A DNA stretch of 64,000 bases. Source: Nostoc sp. PCC 7107 (GTDB taxonomy: Bacteria; Cyanobacteriota; Cyanobacteriia; Cyanobacteriales; Nostocaceae). Below the pieces are notes generated by a model. The model saw nothing but the letters and a program-made list of their open reading frames with translations, was not told the origin of the DNA and did no database searches. This document shows positions 43,728 to 51,915 of the stretch, in pieces (position 1 is the stretch's first letter; every line of letters starts with the position of its first letter). The DNA is taken from assembly GCF_000316625.1 (NCBI RefSeq), contig NC_019676.1, positions 1 through 64,000 on the forward strand. Direction: 5' to 3'. The translations under genes were made by a program, and so were the position numbers.

Positions 43728-45536
43728 GTGGCTATAGCATTTAATTCTCGTCAGATATTAAACAAGCGTAGACATTCAGTGCATCCCCTCCACCGCCTGC
43801 TTGACTATGGACACCAGTATCGTCAACAAATTTGGTTAGCAACTGGTTGTTCTGTTCTCAACAAGCTTTTTGATTTAGCACCACCGGGATTAATTGGTGT
43901 GGCGGTGGATGTAGTAGTAAAGCAGCAGAATTCTATCATTGCTCAGTTGGGTGTAAAAGATGTCTTTGGACAATTTTTAATTCTTTCTCTACTCACTGCC
44001 ATCATTTGGATACTAGAGTCGATTTTTGAGTACGCATACTCTAAACTGTGGCGCAATTTAGCGCAAAATATTCAGCATAACCTGCGACTGGATGCTTACA
44101 AACATCTGCAAGATTTGGAATTAGCTTATTTTGAAGAACGCAGTACTGGCGGTTTGATGTCCATCCTCAGTGATGATATCAACCAACTAGAGCGTTTTTT
44201 AGATGTGGGAGCAAATGACATTATCCAAGTTGCCACTACAGTAATAATTATAGGTGGTGCTTTCTTTATATTGGCTCCTAGTGTAGCGTGGATGGCGATG
44301 TCGCCTATGCCCTTTATTCTCTGGGGTTCCTTTGCTTTTCAGCGGCTGCTTGCTCCTCGTTATGCTGATGTCAGAGAAAAGGTAGGTTATTTAAATGGGC
44401 GACTGGTAAACAATTTAAGCGGTATTACTACTATTAAAAGTTTCACTGCTGAAGATTATGAAAGTTACCGTTTAGCCCAAGATAGCGAAGCTTATAAAAA
44501 AAGTAACTCTAAAGCAATTAAACTCTCGGCTGCATTTGTGCCTTTAATTCGGATGCTGATTTTAGTTGGATTTACCGCATTACTATTATATGGTGGAATG
44601 GCTGCGGTTGCGGGAAAAATGACGGTCGGCACATACAGTGTTTTGGTGTTTTTAATCCAACGGTTATTATGGCCTTTAACTAGATTAGGAGATACTTTTG
44701 ACCAATACCAGCGGGCGATGGCTTCTACTAAACGAGTAATGAATTTATTGGATACACCAATTACAATTCATCCAGGAAATGTAGCCTTACCTGTGGATAA
44801 AGTACGCGGTGAAGTGGAATTTAAAAATGTTACCTTTGCTTATAAAGATAGATTTGCGGTAATTACAAACTTATCTTTGCAAATTACCGCAGGCAAAACG
44901 ATCGCTATTGTCGGTTCTACAGGTTCCGGTAAAAGTACCCTCGTCAAGCTGTTATTACGGTTTTATGAGGTGGAAACTGGCAAAATTACAGTAGATGGAA
45001 TTGACATCCAAGACTTAAATTTACGTGATTTACGACGTTGTATAGGCTTAGTTAGCCAGGATGTATTTCTCTTTCACGGCACGGTAGCAGAAAATATTGC
45101 TTATGGGACTTTTGCCGCTACAGAAGAGGAAATCATGACGGCTGCAAAGGTGGCAGAAGCCCATGAATTTATTGAAAATCTGCCCCAAGGTTATGAGACA
45201 ATTGTCGGGGAACGAGGACAAAAGTTATCTGGTGGACAACGCCAAAGAATTGCGATCGCTCGTGCAGTGTTAAAAAATCCCCCAATTTTGATTTTAGATG
45301 AGGCCACCTCCGCCGTAGATAATGAAACCGAAGCTGCTATTCAGCGATCGCTAGAAAAGATTACAGTAGATAGAACCACAATTGCGATCGCTCATCGTCT
45401 TTCCACTATCCGCAATGCCAATTGTATTTATGTCATGGAATACGGACAATTAGTAGAATCGGGAACCCATGAGGAATTGCTAGAGAAAAATGGAGTTTAC
45501 GCTAGTTTATGGCGTGTGCAGTCGGGTTTGAGATAA
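43728..45536 (+). CDS. ABC exporter with fused membrane and ATPase domains
   Basis: Homodimeric ABC half-transporter, 602 residues. The membrane domain (about residues 30-330) has six segments. The ATPase domain has Walker [11 protein letters not shown], the Q-loop [10 protein letters not shown], signature [14 protein letters not shown], Walker [12 protein letters not shown] and the H-loop AIAHRLST. It belongs to the MsbA/multidrug-type exporters, which move lipids, drugs or glycolipids; the substrate cannot be told. The start is a GTG at 43728. Divergent from the prohibitin gene. Confidence 0.93.
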   Translation: MAIAFNSRQILNKRRHSVHPLHRLLDYGHQYRQQIWLATGCSVLNKLFDLAPPGLIGVAVDVVVKQQNSIIAQLGVKDVFGQFLILSLLTAIIWILESIFEYAYSKLWRNLAQNIQHNLRLDAYKHLQDLELAYFEERSTGGLMSILSDDINQLERFLDVGANDIIQVATTVIIIGGAFFILAPSVAWMAMSPMPFILWGSFAFQRLLAPRYADVREKVGYLNGRLVNNLSGITTIKSFTAEDYESYRLAQDSEAYKKSNSKAIKLSAAFVPLIRMLILVGFTALLLYGGMAAVAGKMTVGTYSVLVFLIQRLLWPLTRLGDTFDQYQRAMASTKRVMNLLDTPITIHPGNVALPVDKVRGEVEFKNVTFAYKDRFAVITNLSLQITAGKTIAIVGSTGSGKSTLVKLLLRFYEVETGKITVDGIDIQDLNLRDLRRCIGLVSQDVFLFHGTVAENIAYGTFAATEEEIMTAAKVAEAHEFIENLPQGYETIVGERGQKLSGGQRQRIAIARAVLKNPPILILDEATSAVDNETEAAIQRSLEKITVDRTTIAIAHRLSTIRNANCIYVMEYGQLVESGTHEELLEKNGVYASLWRVQSGLR

Positions 45537-45585
45537 TTCTCACGCACAGACGCGGTAACAGGTTCCCGCAGGATAGATGTAGAGA

Positions 45586-45620
45586 AATTAAGAATTACGA
45601 ATTAGGAAATACGAATTAAT
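45586..45620 (+). repeat. Heptanucleotide repeat ending one base before a start codon
   Basis: Five 7-bp units, AATTAAG, AATTACG, AATTAGG, AAATACG and AATTAAT. The last ends one base before the ATG at 45622. Confidence 0.9.
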
Positions 45621-45621
45621 T

Positions 45622-46050
45622 ATGATGTTTGGTAGTACCCAGCCGGAATCAGCAGATAGTAAGTGGCGTAGTCATTTAAATAAATTTGTTAAAGCAAATC
45701 AACCAGAATTGGCCGCGCTATCTTGGGCATTATGGTTAGAAAATGGCGATAGCCAGGGTACTATCGGCATTGATTTGCAGCCAACTCCGCACTTTGTTTA
45801 TTGTCCACAAGAGGCGATAGAGAAATTAAATGATAACGTTGAAAATCGCCTGCAAGAAATTCTGGGAATCATTAAACATCATCAACCAGAAGTAGAAGTG
45901 CTGATGATTGGAATTGGGAAAGGGGAAGTTAAGTTAATTCAGTTTGCACCAGAACCATCGCCACCTGATTGTTTTGCCCAAGTTGGTAAAGATGTAGATG
46001 AGTTGTTGGATTTACTAGAGCAACGCATGAATGAAAATTTATTCAGTTAA
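45622..46050 (+). CDS. Conserved cyanobacterial protein, probably CcmS-like
   Basis: A 142-residue soluble acidic protein. The stretches WRSHLNKFVKANQPELAALS, GTIGIDLQPTPHFVYCPQEA and NRLQEILGIIKHHQPEVEVL, with a helical C-terminus (VDELLDLLEQRMNEN), recall to me the beta-carboxysome assembly chaperone CcmS (Slr1911-like). I could not check this. No carboxysome gene is nearby, so context does not help. Two methionines open the frame (45622 and 45625). A heptad repeat abuts the start and no Shine-Dalgarno site is visible. Confidence 0.6.
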   Translation: MMFGSTQPESADSKWRSHLNKFVKANQPELAALSWALWLENGDSQGTIGIDLQPTPHFVYCPQEAIEKLNDNVENRLQEILGIIKHHQPEVEVLMIGIGKGEVKLIQFAPEPSPPDCFAQVGKDVDELLDLLEQRMNENLFS

Positions 46051-46191
46051 TTTAAATATCTATTAACAGAGCTAGATTTAGGTAATTTCACTGCTTATTT
46101 CTCTAATATCTAATATGTTAAATTGTTGGGATTCAAATTGACAATTAACGCAACCACATAAATTTTGTTAGTTGGAAAAGAGAACGTAATA

Positions 46192-46241
46192 AATAAGTGA
46201 GTCTAGGGGCGTGAAATTTTCTGCCCTAGCAAACACTTATT
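46192..46241. repeat. Two-tier hairpin
   Basis: Outer arms AATAAGTG (46192-46199) and CACTTATT (46234-46241); inner arms CTAGGG (46203-46208) and CCCTAG (46224-46229), separated by a small internal loop. No T-run follows. Confidence 0.7.
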
Positions 46242-46270
46242 CATGACAGTTAATTTATGAATTGATTATC

Positions 46271-46325
46271 ACTTACGGCAAAAACACTCAAACACTGATT
46301 TCTCTGTGTCACCCTTGCCGTAAGT
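46271..46325. repeat. Inverted repeat with 11-bp perfect arms
   Basis: ACTTACGGCAA (46271-46281) and TTGCCGTAAGT (46315-46325) flank 33 bases. It ends 42 bp before the HpsE-type gene. Confidence 0.75.
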
Positions 46326-46367
46326 CATTTTGATATTAGATGTATTTAATTTCAGACTTGTTTAACC

Positions 46368-47342
46368 ATGTCTATTGATTTTACTGTAGCTATTCCTACT
46401 TACAATGGCGAGAGACGTTTACATCAAGTATTAGAGAGATTACAAAATCAGGTTGGTATTGAAAATCTTACTTGGGAAATTATTATTGTTGATAATAATA
46501 GTAACGATGGTACAGCAAAACTGATTTATAGCTATCAACAAAACTGGCAACAACCATTCTCTTTAAGATATACCTTTGAAGCAAAACAAGGAGCAGCTTT
46601 TGCGAGAAATAGAGCAATTATTGAAGCCAAAAGTGAACTTGTGGGTTTTTTAGATGATGATAATTTGCCAGCCTCTAACTGGATTATAAAAGCTTATCAA
46701 TTTGCTCAAACGCATCACCATGCTGGAGCTTACGCTAGTCAAATTCATGGCTGTTTTGAAGTAAAACCACCAGAATATCTTAAACCAATATTATTTTATT
46801 TAGCAATTACCGAAAGAGGTGAAACACCTCATCAGTATTATCCTCATCGCCAAGGCTTCCCTCCCACCGCTGGCTTAGTAGTTAGAAGAAATGCGTGGAA
46901 AGATAATGTTCCTCAACAACTTTTCTTAGTCGGAAGAATTGGTTCATCTATGTTAGGTGGTGAAGATGCTGAAGCCTTATTTTATATTCAAAAAGCAGGT
47001 TGGGAAATTTGGTATAACCCTGCAATGGAAGTAGAACATATCATTCCTGCTTGGCGCTTAGAGAAAACCTACCTTTTGTCGTTGATGCGGGGAATTGGTT
47101 TAACTCGATATTACTTAAGAATGTTACTACTTCAAACTTGGCAAAGACCTTTTGCTTTTTTTGTATATTTGTTGAACGATATCCGCAAACTAGTATTGCA
47201 TTTCATTCGTTATCGACAAGCAATGTCTACTGATATTGTCGCAGCCTGCGAAATGGCAAGACTTATCAGTACTCTAATTAGTCCTATTTATATCTGGAGA
47301 CTAAAAATGCAAAAAGCTATTTTAAGTATTAAAAACCAGTAG
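46368..47342 (+). CDS. HpsE-type glycosyltransferase (GT2), second copy
   Basis: Family 2 glycosyltransferase, 324 residues, for polysaccharide synthesis. FTVAIPTYNGERRLHQVLER is the nucleotide-sugar binding start, EIIIVDNNSNDGTAKLI the following strand, and VGFLDDDNLP the metal-binding DxD site. GAYASQIHG and TAGLVVRRNAWKDNVPQQLF are shared with the HpsE protein at 62240-63193. The two are alignable end to end at roughly half identity by eye, so they are paralogues. The C-terminal half has hydrophobic stretches for membrane association. It is the first of three plus-strand glycosyltransferase genes. Confidence 0.88.
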   Translation: MSIDFTVAIPTYNGERRLHQVLERLQNQVGIENLTWEIIIVDNNSNDGTAKLIYSYQQNWQQPFSLRYTFEAKQGAAFARNRAIIEAKSELVGFLDDDNLPASNWIIKAYQFAQTHHHAGAYASQIHGCFEVKPPEYLKPILFYLAITERGETPHQYYPHRQGFPPTAGLVVRRNAWKDNVPQQLFLVGRIGSSMLGGEDAEALFYIQKAGWEIWYNPAMEVEHIIPAWRLEKTYLLSLMRGIGLTRYYLRMLLLQTWQRPFAFFVYLLNDIRKLVLHFIRYRQAMSTDIVAACEMARLISTLISPIYIWRLKMQKAILSIKNQ

Positions 47343-47371
47343 TCAATATATCTAAATTACTAGCTCATATT

Positions 47372-48355
47372 ATGCCACTAGTATCAGTCATAATTCCTGC
47401 TTATAATGCAGAAAAAACTATTCAAAAAACTGTCGCCTCTGTTTTAGAACAAAGTTTATCAGATTTTGAATTAATTATAATTAACTCCTCTTCTTCTGAC
47501 TCAACATTAAATAAAATTTCTCAGATTCAAGATTCCAGAATAAAATTATTCACTTATCCCCAAGCAAATGCGTCTGTTAACCGCAATCGTGGCTTGCTAC
47601 ATACTACCACTGAATTTGTTAGTTTCTTAGACGCTGATGATTTGTGGAAACCAGATAAACTTGAGGCACAATATCAGGCATTACAAGAAAATACAGAAGC
47701 TGTAGTGGCTTATAGTTTTACAGATGCAATTGATGAAAATGGTAATTTTTTACGGAAATGCAGCCACGCCACTTGGACAGGTAATGTCTATCCACAACTA
47801 TTACTAGATGATTTTATTGGTAGCGGTTCTAATGTGATGGTGCGTAGACAGGTTTTTAGAGAAGTAGGTGAGTTTGATGAATTACTAACTAATGCAGAAG
47901 ACACCGATATGTGGCTAAGATTAGCTGCTGATTATAATTTTGTTCCTATTAAAAAAGTTCAAATTCTTTATCGAGTATCTACTAATTCTAAGTCTTCCAA
48001 CATTTTAGGATCGGAAGCATCTAATTTACGAATTATTAACAAGGTATTTAATAATGTACCTCCTACATTAAAAAATTTAAAGTCCTATAGAGTTGCTAAT
48101 CTCTATAAATATCTTAGCTACAAAGCACTTACAGTAGAGCCAGGGCAACAGAAAACTTTTCATACTGCTCGTTTTTTATGGATGACAATCATAAATGATA
48201 TAACTATTGTAAAAAAAATGATTATTTATAAAGCTATTATCAAACTAATAATTATGAGTATATTACCTAAGCAAACAGCTAAAATACTGCTTGAAAATTT
48301 CCCAAAATTATCTGACATGAGTACTTTTTTTGGGTATATTAAAACAGAATTTTAG
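47372..48355 (+). CDS. Family 2 (GT-A) glycosyltransferase
   Basis: A 327-residue GT-A enzyme. PLVSVIIPAYNAEKTIQKTV begins the fold, ANASVNRNRGLLHTTTEFVS follows and FLDADDLW is the DxD site. DTDMWLRLAADYNFVPIKKV is the catalytic-base region. The C-terminus is basic and hydrophobic (MIIYKAIIKLIIMSILPKQT), suggesting membrane association. It begins 30 bp after the HpsE-type gene. The sugar and acceptor are unknown. The gene is AT-rich like its neighbours. Confidence 0.88.
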   Translation: MPLVSVIIPAYNAEKTIQKTVASVLEQSLSDFELIIINSSSSDSTLNKISQIQDSRIKLFTYPQANASVNRNRGLLHTTTEFVSFLDADDLWKPDKLEAQYQALQENTEAVVAYSFTDAIDENGNFLRKCSHATWTGNVYPQLLLDDFIGSGSNVMVRRQVFREVGEFDELLTNAEDTDMWLRLAADYNFVPIKKVQILYRVSTNSKSSNILGSEASNLRIINKVFNNVPPTLKNLKSYRVANLYKYLSYKALTVEPGQQKTFHTARFLWMTIINDITIVKKMIIYKAIIKLIIMSILPKQTAKILLENFPKLSDMSTFFGYIKTEF

Positions 48356-48394
48356 TGAAAATATTGTCTAAATTTTAAAGTTATAAAAAACCTT

Positions 48395-49564
48395 ATGAAA
48401 ATCGCTTACGTCACTGTAAATGATATTTACAATCAAAATTCATGGTCAAAAGATGTTCAAGGAGTTTGTGCAGCAGGCTATCATATATCAAAACATTTAA
48501 TAGATGAATCTGTTGAAATAGACTATTTAGGCCCACTCAGTAAAAATTTTACAGCTTTCACTAAATTAAAATGGACTTTTTATCACTACATATCTAAAAA
48601 AGATTACTATCGTTGGGCAGAACCACTAATAGCTAAAGATTATGCTCATCAAGTTCAGAGAAAATTAAAAAATCTCAATTCACATATAGTACTATGTCCA
48701 GAAAATATAGTACCAATTGCTTATCTAGACTGTAAGCAACCGATTGTAATCTGGACTGATGCAACTCTCAGTTCTTTGATAAACTTTTATCGTCACATGG
48801 ATAACTTGTGTCAAGAAAATATTCGTAACATTCATTTAATGGAAGCAGAAGCTTTAAATCGGTGTAAATTAATTATCTATACATCTGATTGGGCAGCTAA
48901 ACAAGCTATGAAGACTTATAATATTGCTGCAAATAAAATTAAAGTAGTTCCTTATGGAGCTAATTTAGTATGTAATCGAACCCTTGAAGACATACACAAT
49001 ATCATTAAATCTAAACCTCAGAGACCATGCAAATTATTATTTATGGGTGTTGACTGGATCAGAAAAGGCGGTAACTTAGCTTTTGAAATTACAAAACAGT
49101 TAAACGATATGGGTTTAAACACTGAATTAACAATAGTCGGATGCAAACCCAAGATTAATGAACCTCTACCACAATTTGTCAAATATATAGAATTTATCGA
49201 TAAATCTAAAAAAACTGGATTGGAAAAAATAAATCAATTATTTGCAGAAGCTCATTTTTTAATTTTGCCAACCATAGCAGACTGTACTCCTCACGTTGTG
49301 GCTGAGGCTAACTCCTTTGGAGTACCTGCTATATCTACAAATGTAGGTGGACTAGCAACTTTAATACATGATGATCTTAATGGAAAAATATTTCCATTAG
49401 ATGGCAGTATTTCTGCATACTGCAATTATATAATCACAATGATGTCCAATCATGATGATTATGATCAATTAGCATTTTCATCTTTTAATGAATATCAAAA
49501 TAGATTAAATTGGAATGTAGCAGTACAAAAAACCAAAAAGTTAATCAACAATTTCATTGTTTAG
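48395..49564 (+). CDS. Family 4 (GT-B) glycosyltransferase
   Basis: A 389-residue GT-B enzyme. The N-terminal domain is diverged (MKIAYVTVNDIYNQNSWSKD), with LIIYTSDWAAKQAMKTYNIA and KVVPYGANL at the hinge. The C-terminal domain has LLFMGVDWIRKGGNLAFEIT and the sugar-nucleotide motif ILPTIADCTPHVVAEANSFG, VPAISTNVGG, where E of the EX7E pattern is in VVAEANSF. It completes the three-gene sugar-transfer cluster, 39 bp after the previous gene, and converges with an FkbM-type gene 12 bp away. Confidence 0.88.
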   Translation: MKIAYVTVNDIYNQNSWSKDVQGVCAAGYHISKHLIDESVEIDYLGPLSKNFTAFTKLKWTFYHYISKKDYYRWAEPLIAKDYAHQVQRKLKNLNSHIVLCPENIVPIAYLDCKQPIVIWTDATLSSLINFYRHMDNLCQENIRNIHLMEAEALNRCKLIIYTSDWAAKQAMKTYNIAANKIKVVPYGANLVCNRTLEDIHNIIKSKPQRPCKLLFMGVDWIRKGGNLAFEITKQLNDMGLNTELTIVGCKPKINEPLPQFVKYIEFIDKSKKTGLEKINQLFAEAHFLILPTIADCTPHVVAEANSFGVPAISTNVGGLATLIHDDLNGKIFPLDGSISAYCNYIITMMSNHDDYDQLAFSSFNEYQNRLNWNVAVQKTKKLINNFIV

Positions 49565-49575
49565 CTTCATATTTC

Positions 49576-50328
49576 CTAATTATTTCTCTCTAAAAAAAGC
49601 TCTTCTAGAATTCCAGAATTTTTGGAAAGTTTATGATTTATTTGAAAACCCATTTCGGCTAATTTAGATTTAACAAAAATAGCTTTATCTTGTCCAATTG
49701 CCTTTGGATGAATTTCAATTACCAGTTTTTTGACATTATAGAAATCAGCATATTTCAGCAAGTCATATTCTCCACCTTCAATATCAATAATTAAAAAGCT
49801 AGGGTTAATTTTTCTAATTTCTTGATTAAATGACTTAACTGCAACAGTGATTGGTTTAGCGCCTTCATTCCAAGGAATAATCGAAGAAGACCAGAAATTT
49901 TTGCCTACATAAAAAGTTTGCTCTCCATTTTCTTCACCTACAAGACAAATTTCTAAATTTGGTAAAACTTGATTTATTTGATAGGTTTCACGGATGGGAA
50001 TTTCTAATCGAGGGTTAGCTTCATAAGTAAACACTCTTTCAGAACCAATACGTTTAGCACAATAGCTAGAAAGTAAACCTATGCCAGCACCTAACTCCAT
50101 AACGATATCATTGGTGGAAAGTTTAGATTTAACTGCGCGTAATTCAGAACTTTCATATTCACCAATATACATAGCCTTCTTTACAGGTGGGGAAATATGC
50201 TCACCAATTTTGATTTTAATTCCTTCAATCTGAATTATCTTTGGTTGAATTAACAGCCGATATTCTTTGATAGCACGTTTATAAACCCGCTGTATGAATT
50301 GATTATTTATCTTTAGTTTTGACATCAT
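49576..50328 (-). CDS. FkbM family methyltransferase
   Basis: SAM-dependent methyltransferase of the FkbM type, commonly acting on sugar hydroxyls. VMELGAGIGLLSSYCAKRIG is the SAM-binding motif I, VFTYEANPRLEIPIRETYQI the following region, and SFLIIDIEGGEYDLLKYADF the conserved acidic segment. From the ATG at 50328 it has about 250 residues; the frame extends upstream to a TTG at 50346. Position next to three glycosyltransferases suggests modification of the same polysaccharide, though on the opposite strand. The IS element starts 137 bp upstream. Confidence 0.85.
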   Translation of the reverse strand: MMSKLKINNQFIQRVYKRAIKEYRLLIQPKIIQIEGIKIKIGEHISPPVKKAMYIGEYESSELRAVKSKLSTNDIVMELGAGIGLLSSYCAKRIGSERVFTYEANPRLEIPIRETYQINQVLPNLEICLVGEENGEQTFYVGKNFWSSSIIPWNEGAKPITVAVKSFNQEIRKINPSFLIIDIEGGEYDLLKYADFYNVKKLVIEIHPKAIGQDKAIFVKSKLAEMGFQINHKLSKNSGILEELFLERNN

Positions 50329-50465
50329 CCTGTAAGTATAGTTCAATAATATAGTCTCAAAAATTACTTGCCATATCTTCAGTAAAAATATTGATTAGTT
50401 TTTCAATCTAGTAAAGTTGGGCTTTTATATCTTGAAAAATAACGATAAAAATTTTACTATCACAG

Positions 50466-51736
50466 CTGAAGGGGTGACAAAAAAGTTATAAAGCAGACTG
50501 GATAAGAGTCATAGCCCGTAGACCTTGTTGAAAATATGGCAGTTTACTGGGCTTGAGGCGCATCAATTCATGAGCTAAATCAGCCCAAAATTCCATTGCC
50601 CCTACCCATAACTGACCATACAAACCAATCCAAAAAGCACTATGTCGGCGGTGCAATCGTTGTAACTCCTTCAGACGACCAACATATTTTTGTAGTCCAG
50701 AGGAGCGAGAATTACGACCAACTAAAATAGCACAAGTATAGGCAATAGCAATTAATAAAATCAGTGCTATCAAACGTTGACCATCAGCATAAGTAGATTC
50801 GAGATTATACCCCCCAGTTTTACAATCTTTAAACATGGCTTCGATACCACTCCGCAACTTAAATGCTTTAATGGCATCTTTGAGACTATCAAGGTTAGTT
50901 AATAAAAACCAGCCAGCAGGCTCAACAACTCCACGATATTTGCGCTTGTAATATCCGGCGAGATTAAAATTGGCAAACCCTTTCTGTTTAGTTGCTTGAA
51001 TCCCTGTCAAAAAAAACGAGATGCCAGGAGTTAATCCCAAAGATTGTAAGCGTTGGTGTGATTGGTTTTCTTGCCGAATATAAGTACCTTGTTTCTGACG
51101 CAATACAAAGTCAATGCCCTTGCTATGTAACCAATTTGCTAGTTTTATACTGTGGAATTCTCTATCTCCCAGTACCAGCATTTGATATCCCTTAAATAAC
51201 TGCAATAGTGGACGAATTAATTTTTTCTGCTCTCCCAAATTGCTACATCCTTTTTTAGGTAACAATAGCCAGTACACAGGTATTGCTCTTTTTTGTTCTA
51301 TTAAACTAATTACAAATACATTTTGTGAACGCCATTGTGTTCTATCAATCGCAAATATTAGCCGTTTCTCTCCTCTTTTCAGACTATTTTTCACCCATCG
51401 TTTGAGCAGGGGAAACCACAGATATGGAATCGACAACTGAGGTAGTAGTAAAAATCTTTGTATACTCCGCCTCCGACTTTCAAATTTTATCGGTTGTGGA
51501 AATACTGTTGCTAGTTTCTCAATTGTCACAGTTTTATGAAATTGCAATAGCATTAGTAAGATTTCTAGCATCTTGTACTGTGCGGGTGTCAGTACATTTT
51601 GAAAGCAGTTTTGGTAGAATTTAGGTAACATTATCATTTGATAGGTCTTGTTGAGAATACCTGACCTATCTTTTTTACCCCAAAACGGTCACGCTCCTCT
51701 ATTTTCTTGGCTTCAGCCGCTTTGTCACCCCTTCAG
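50466..51736 (-). mobile_element. Complete IS4-type insertion sequence
   Basis: A 1271-bp element bounded by 16-bp perfect terminal inverted repeats CTGAAGGGGTGACAAA (50466-50481 and, as complement, 51721-51736). It is flanked by an exact 9-bp target-site duplication CTATCACAG at 50457-50465 and 51737-51745. It encodes one transposase on the minus strand without frameshift. Intact ends, duplication and gene indicate recent insertion. Confidence 0.95.
50486..51637 (-). CDS. IS4-family transposase
   Basis: A DDE transposase of 383 residues. The N-terminal region is helical (KFYQNCFQNVLTPAQYKMLE). The catalytic residues are in FAIDRTQWRSQN (first Asp), MLVLGDREFHSIKLANWLHS (second Asp) and SGIEAMFKDCKTGGYNLEST (the glutamate of the Y-x2-R-x3-E-like region, here R-S-G-I-E). 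The ninebase target duplication agrees with the IS4 group. No stop or frameshift interrupts it, so it is probably active. Confidence 0.93.
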   Translation of the reverse strand: MIMLPKFYQNCFQNVLTPAQYKMLEILLMLLQFHKTVTIEKLATVFPQPIKFESRRRSIQRFLLLPQLSIPYLWFPLLKRWVKNSLKRGEKRLIFAIDRTQWRSQNVFVISLIEQKRAIPVYWLLLPKKGCSNLGEQKKLIRPLLQLFKGYQMLVLGDREFHSIKLANWLHSKGIDFVLRQKQGTYIRQENQSHQRLQSLGLTPGISFFLTGIQATKQKGFANFNLAGYYKRKYRGVVEPAGWFLLTNLDSLKDAIKAFKLRSGIEAMFKDCKTGGYNLESTYADGQRLIALILLIAIAYTCAILVGRNSRSSGLQKYVGRLKELQRLHRRHSAFWIGLYGQLWVGAMEFWADLAHELMRLKPSKLPYFQQGLRAMTLIQSAL

Positions 51737-51915
51737 CTATCACAGGCTAGACTCAACATAAAATTTAGATATTTCTCCTGATGAAATTAAGTCAAAATTA
51801 CTTCAGTAGGGAAATCCGAACAGCTATTGGGGGAAAATCAGGCTGTAAAACAGAGCAATAACACTCACTCTACCTTTAAGATCCTCAATGAGAATCTTTT
51901 ATCTAACCATAAGTT

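Larger units (their letters stand above)
46051..46367. other. Intergenic region with two long hairpins
   Basis: 317 bp upstream of the glycosyltransferase cluster. One imperfect two-tier hairpin occupies 46192-46241 and a second dyad with 11-bp perfect arms occupies 46271-46325. No gene is visible. See separate entries. Confidence 0.6.
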
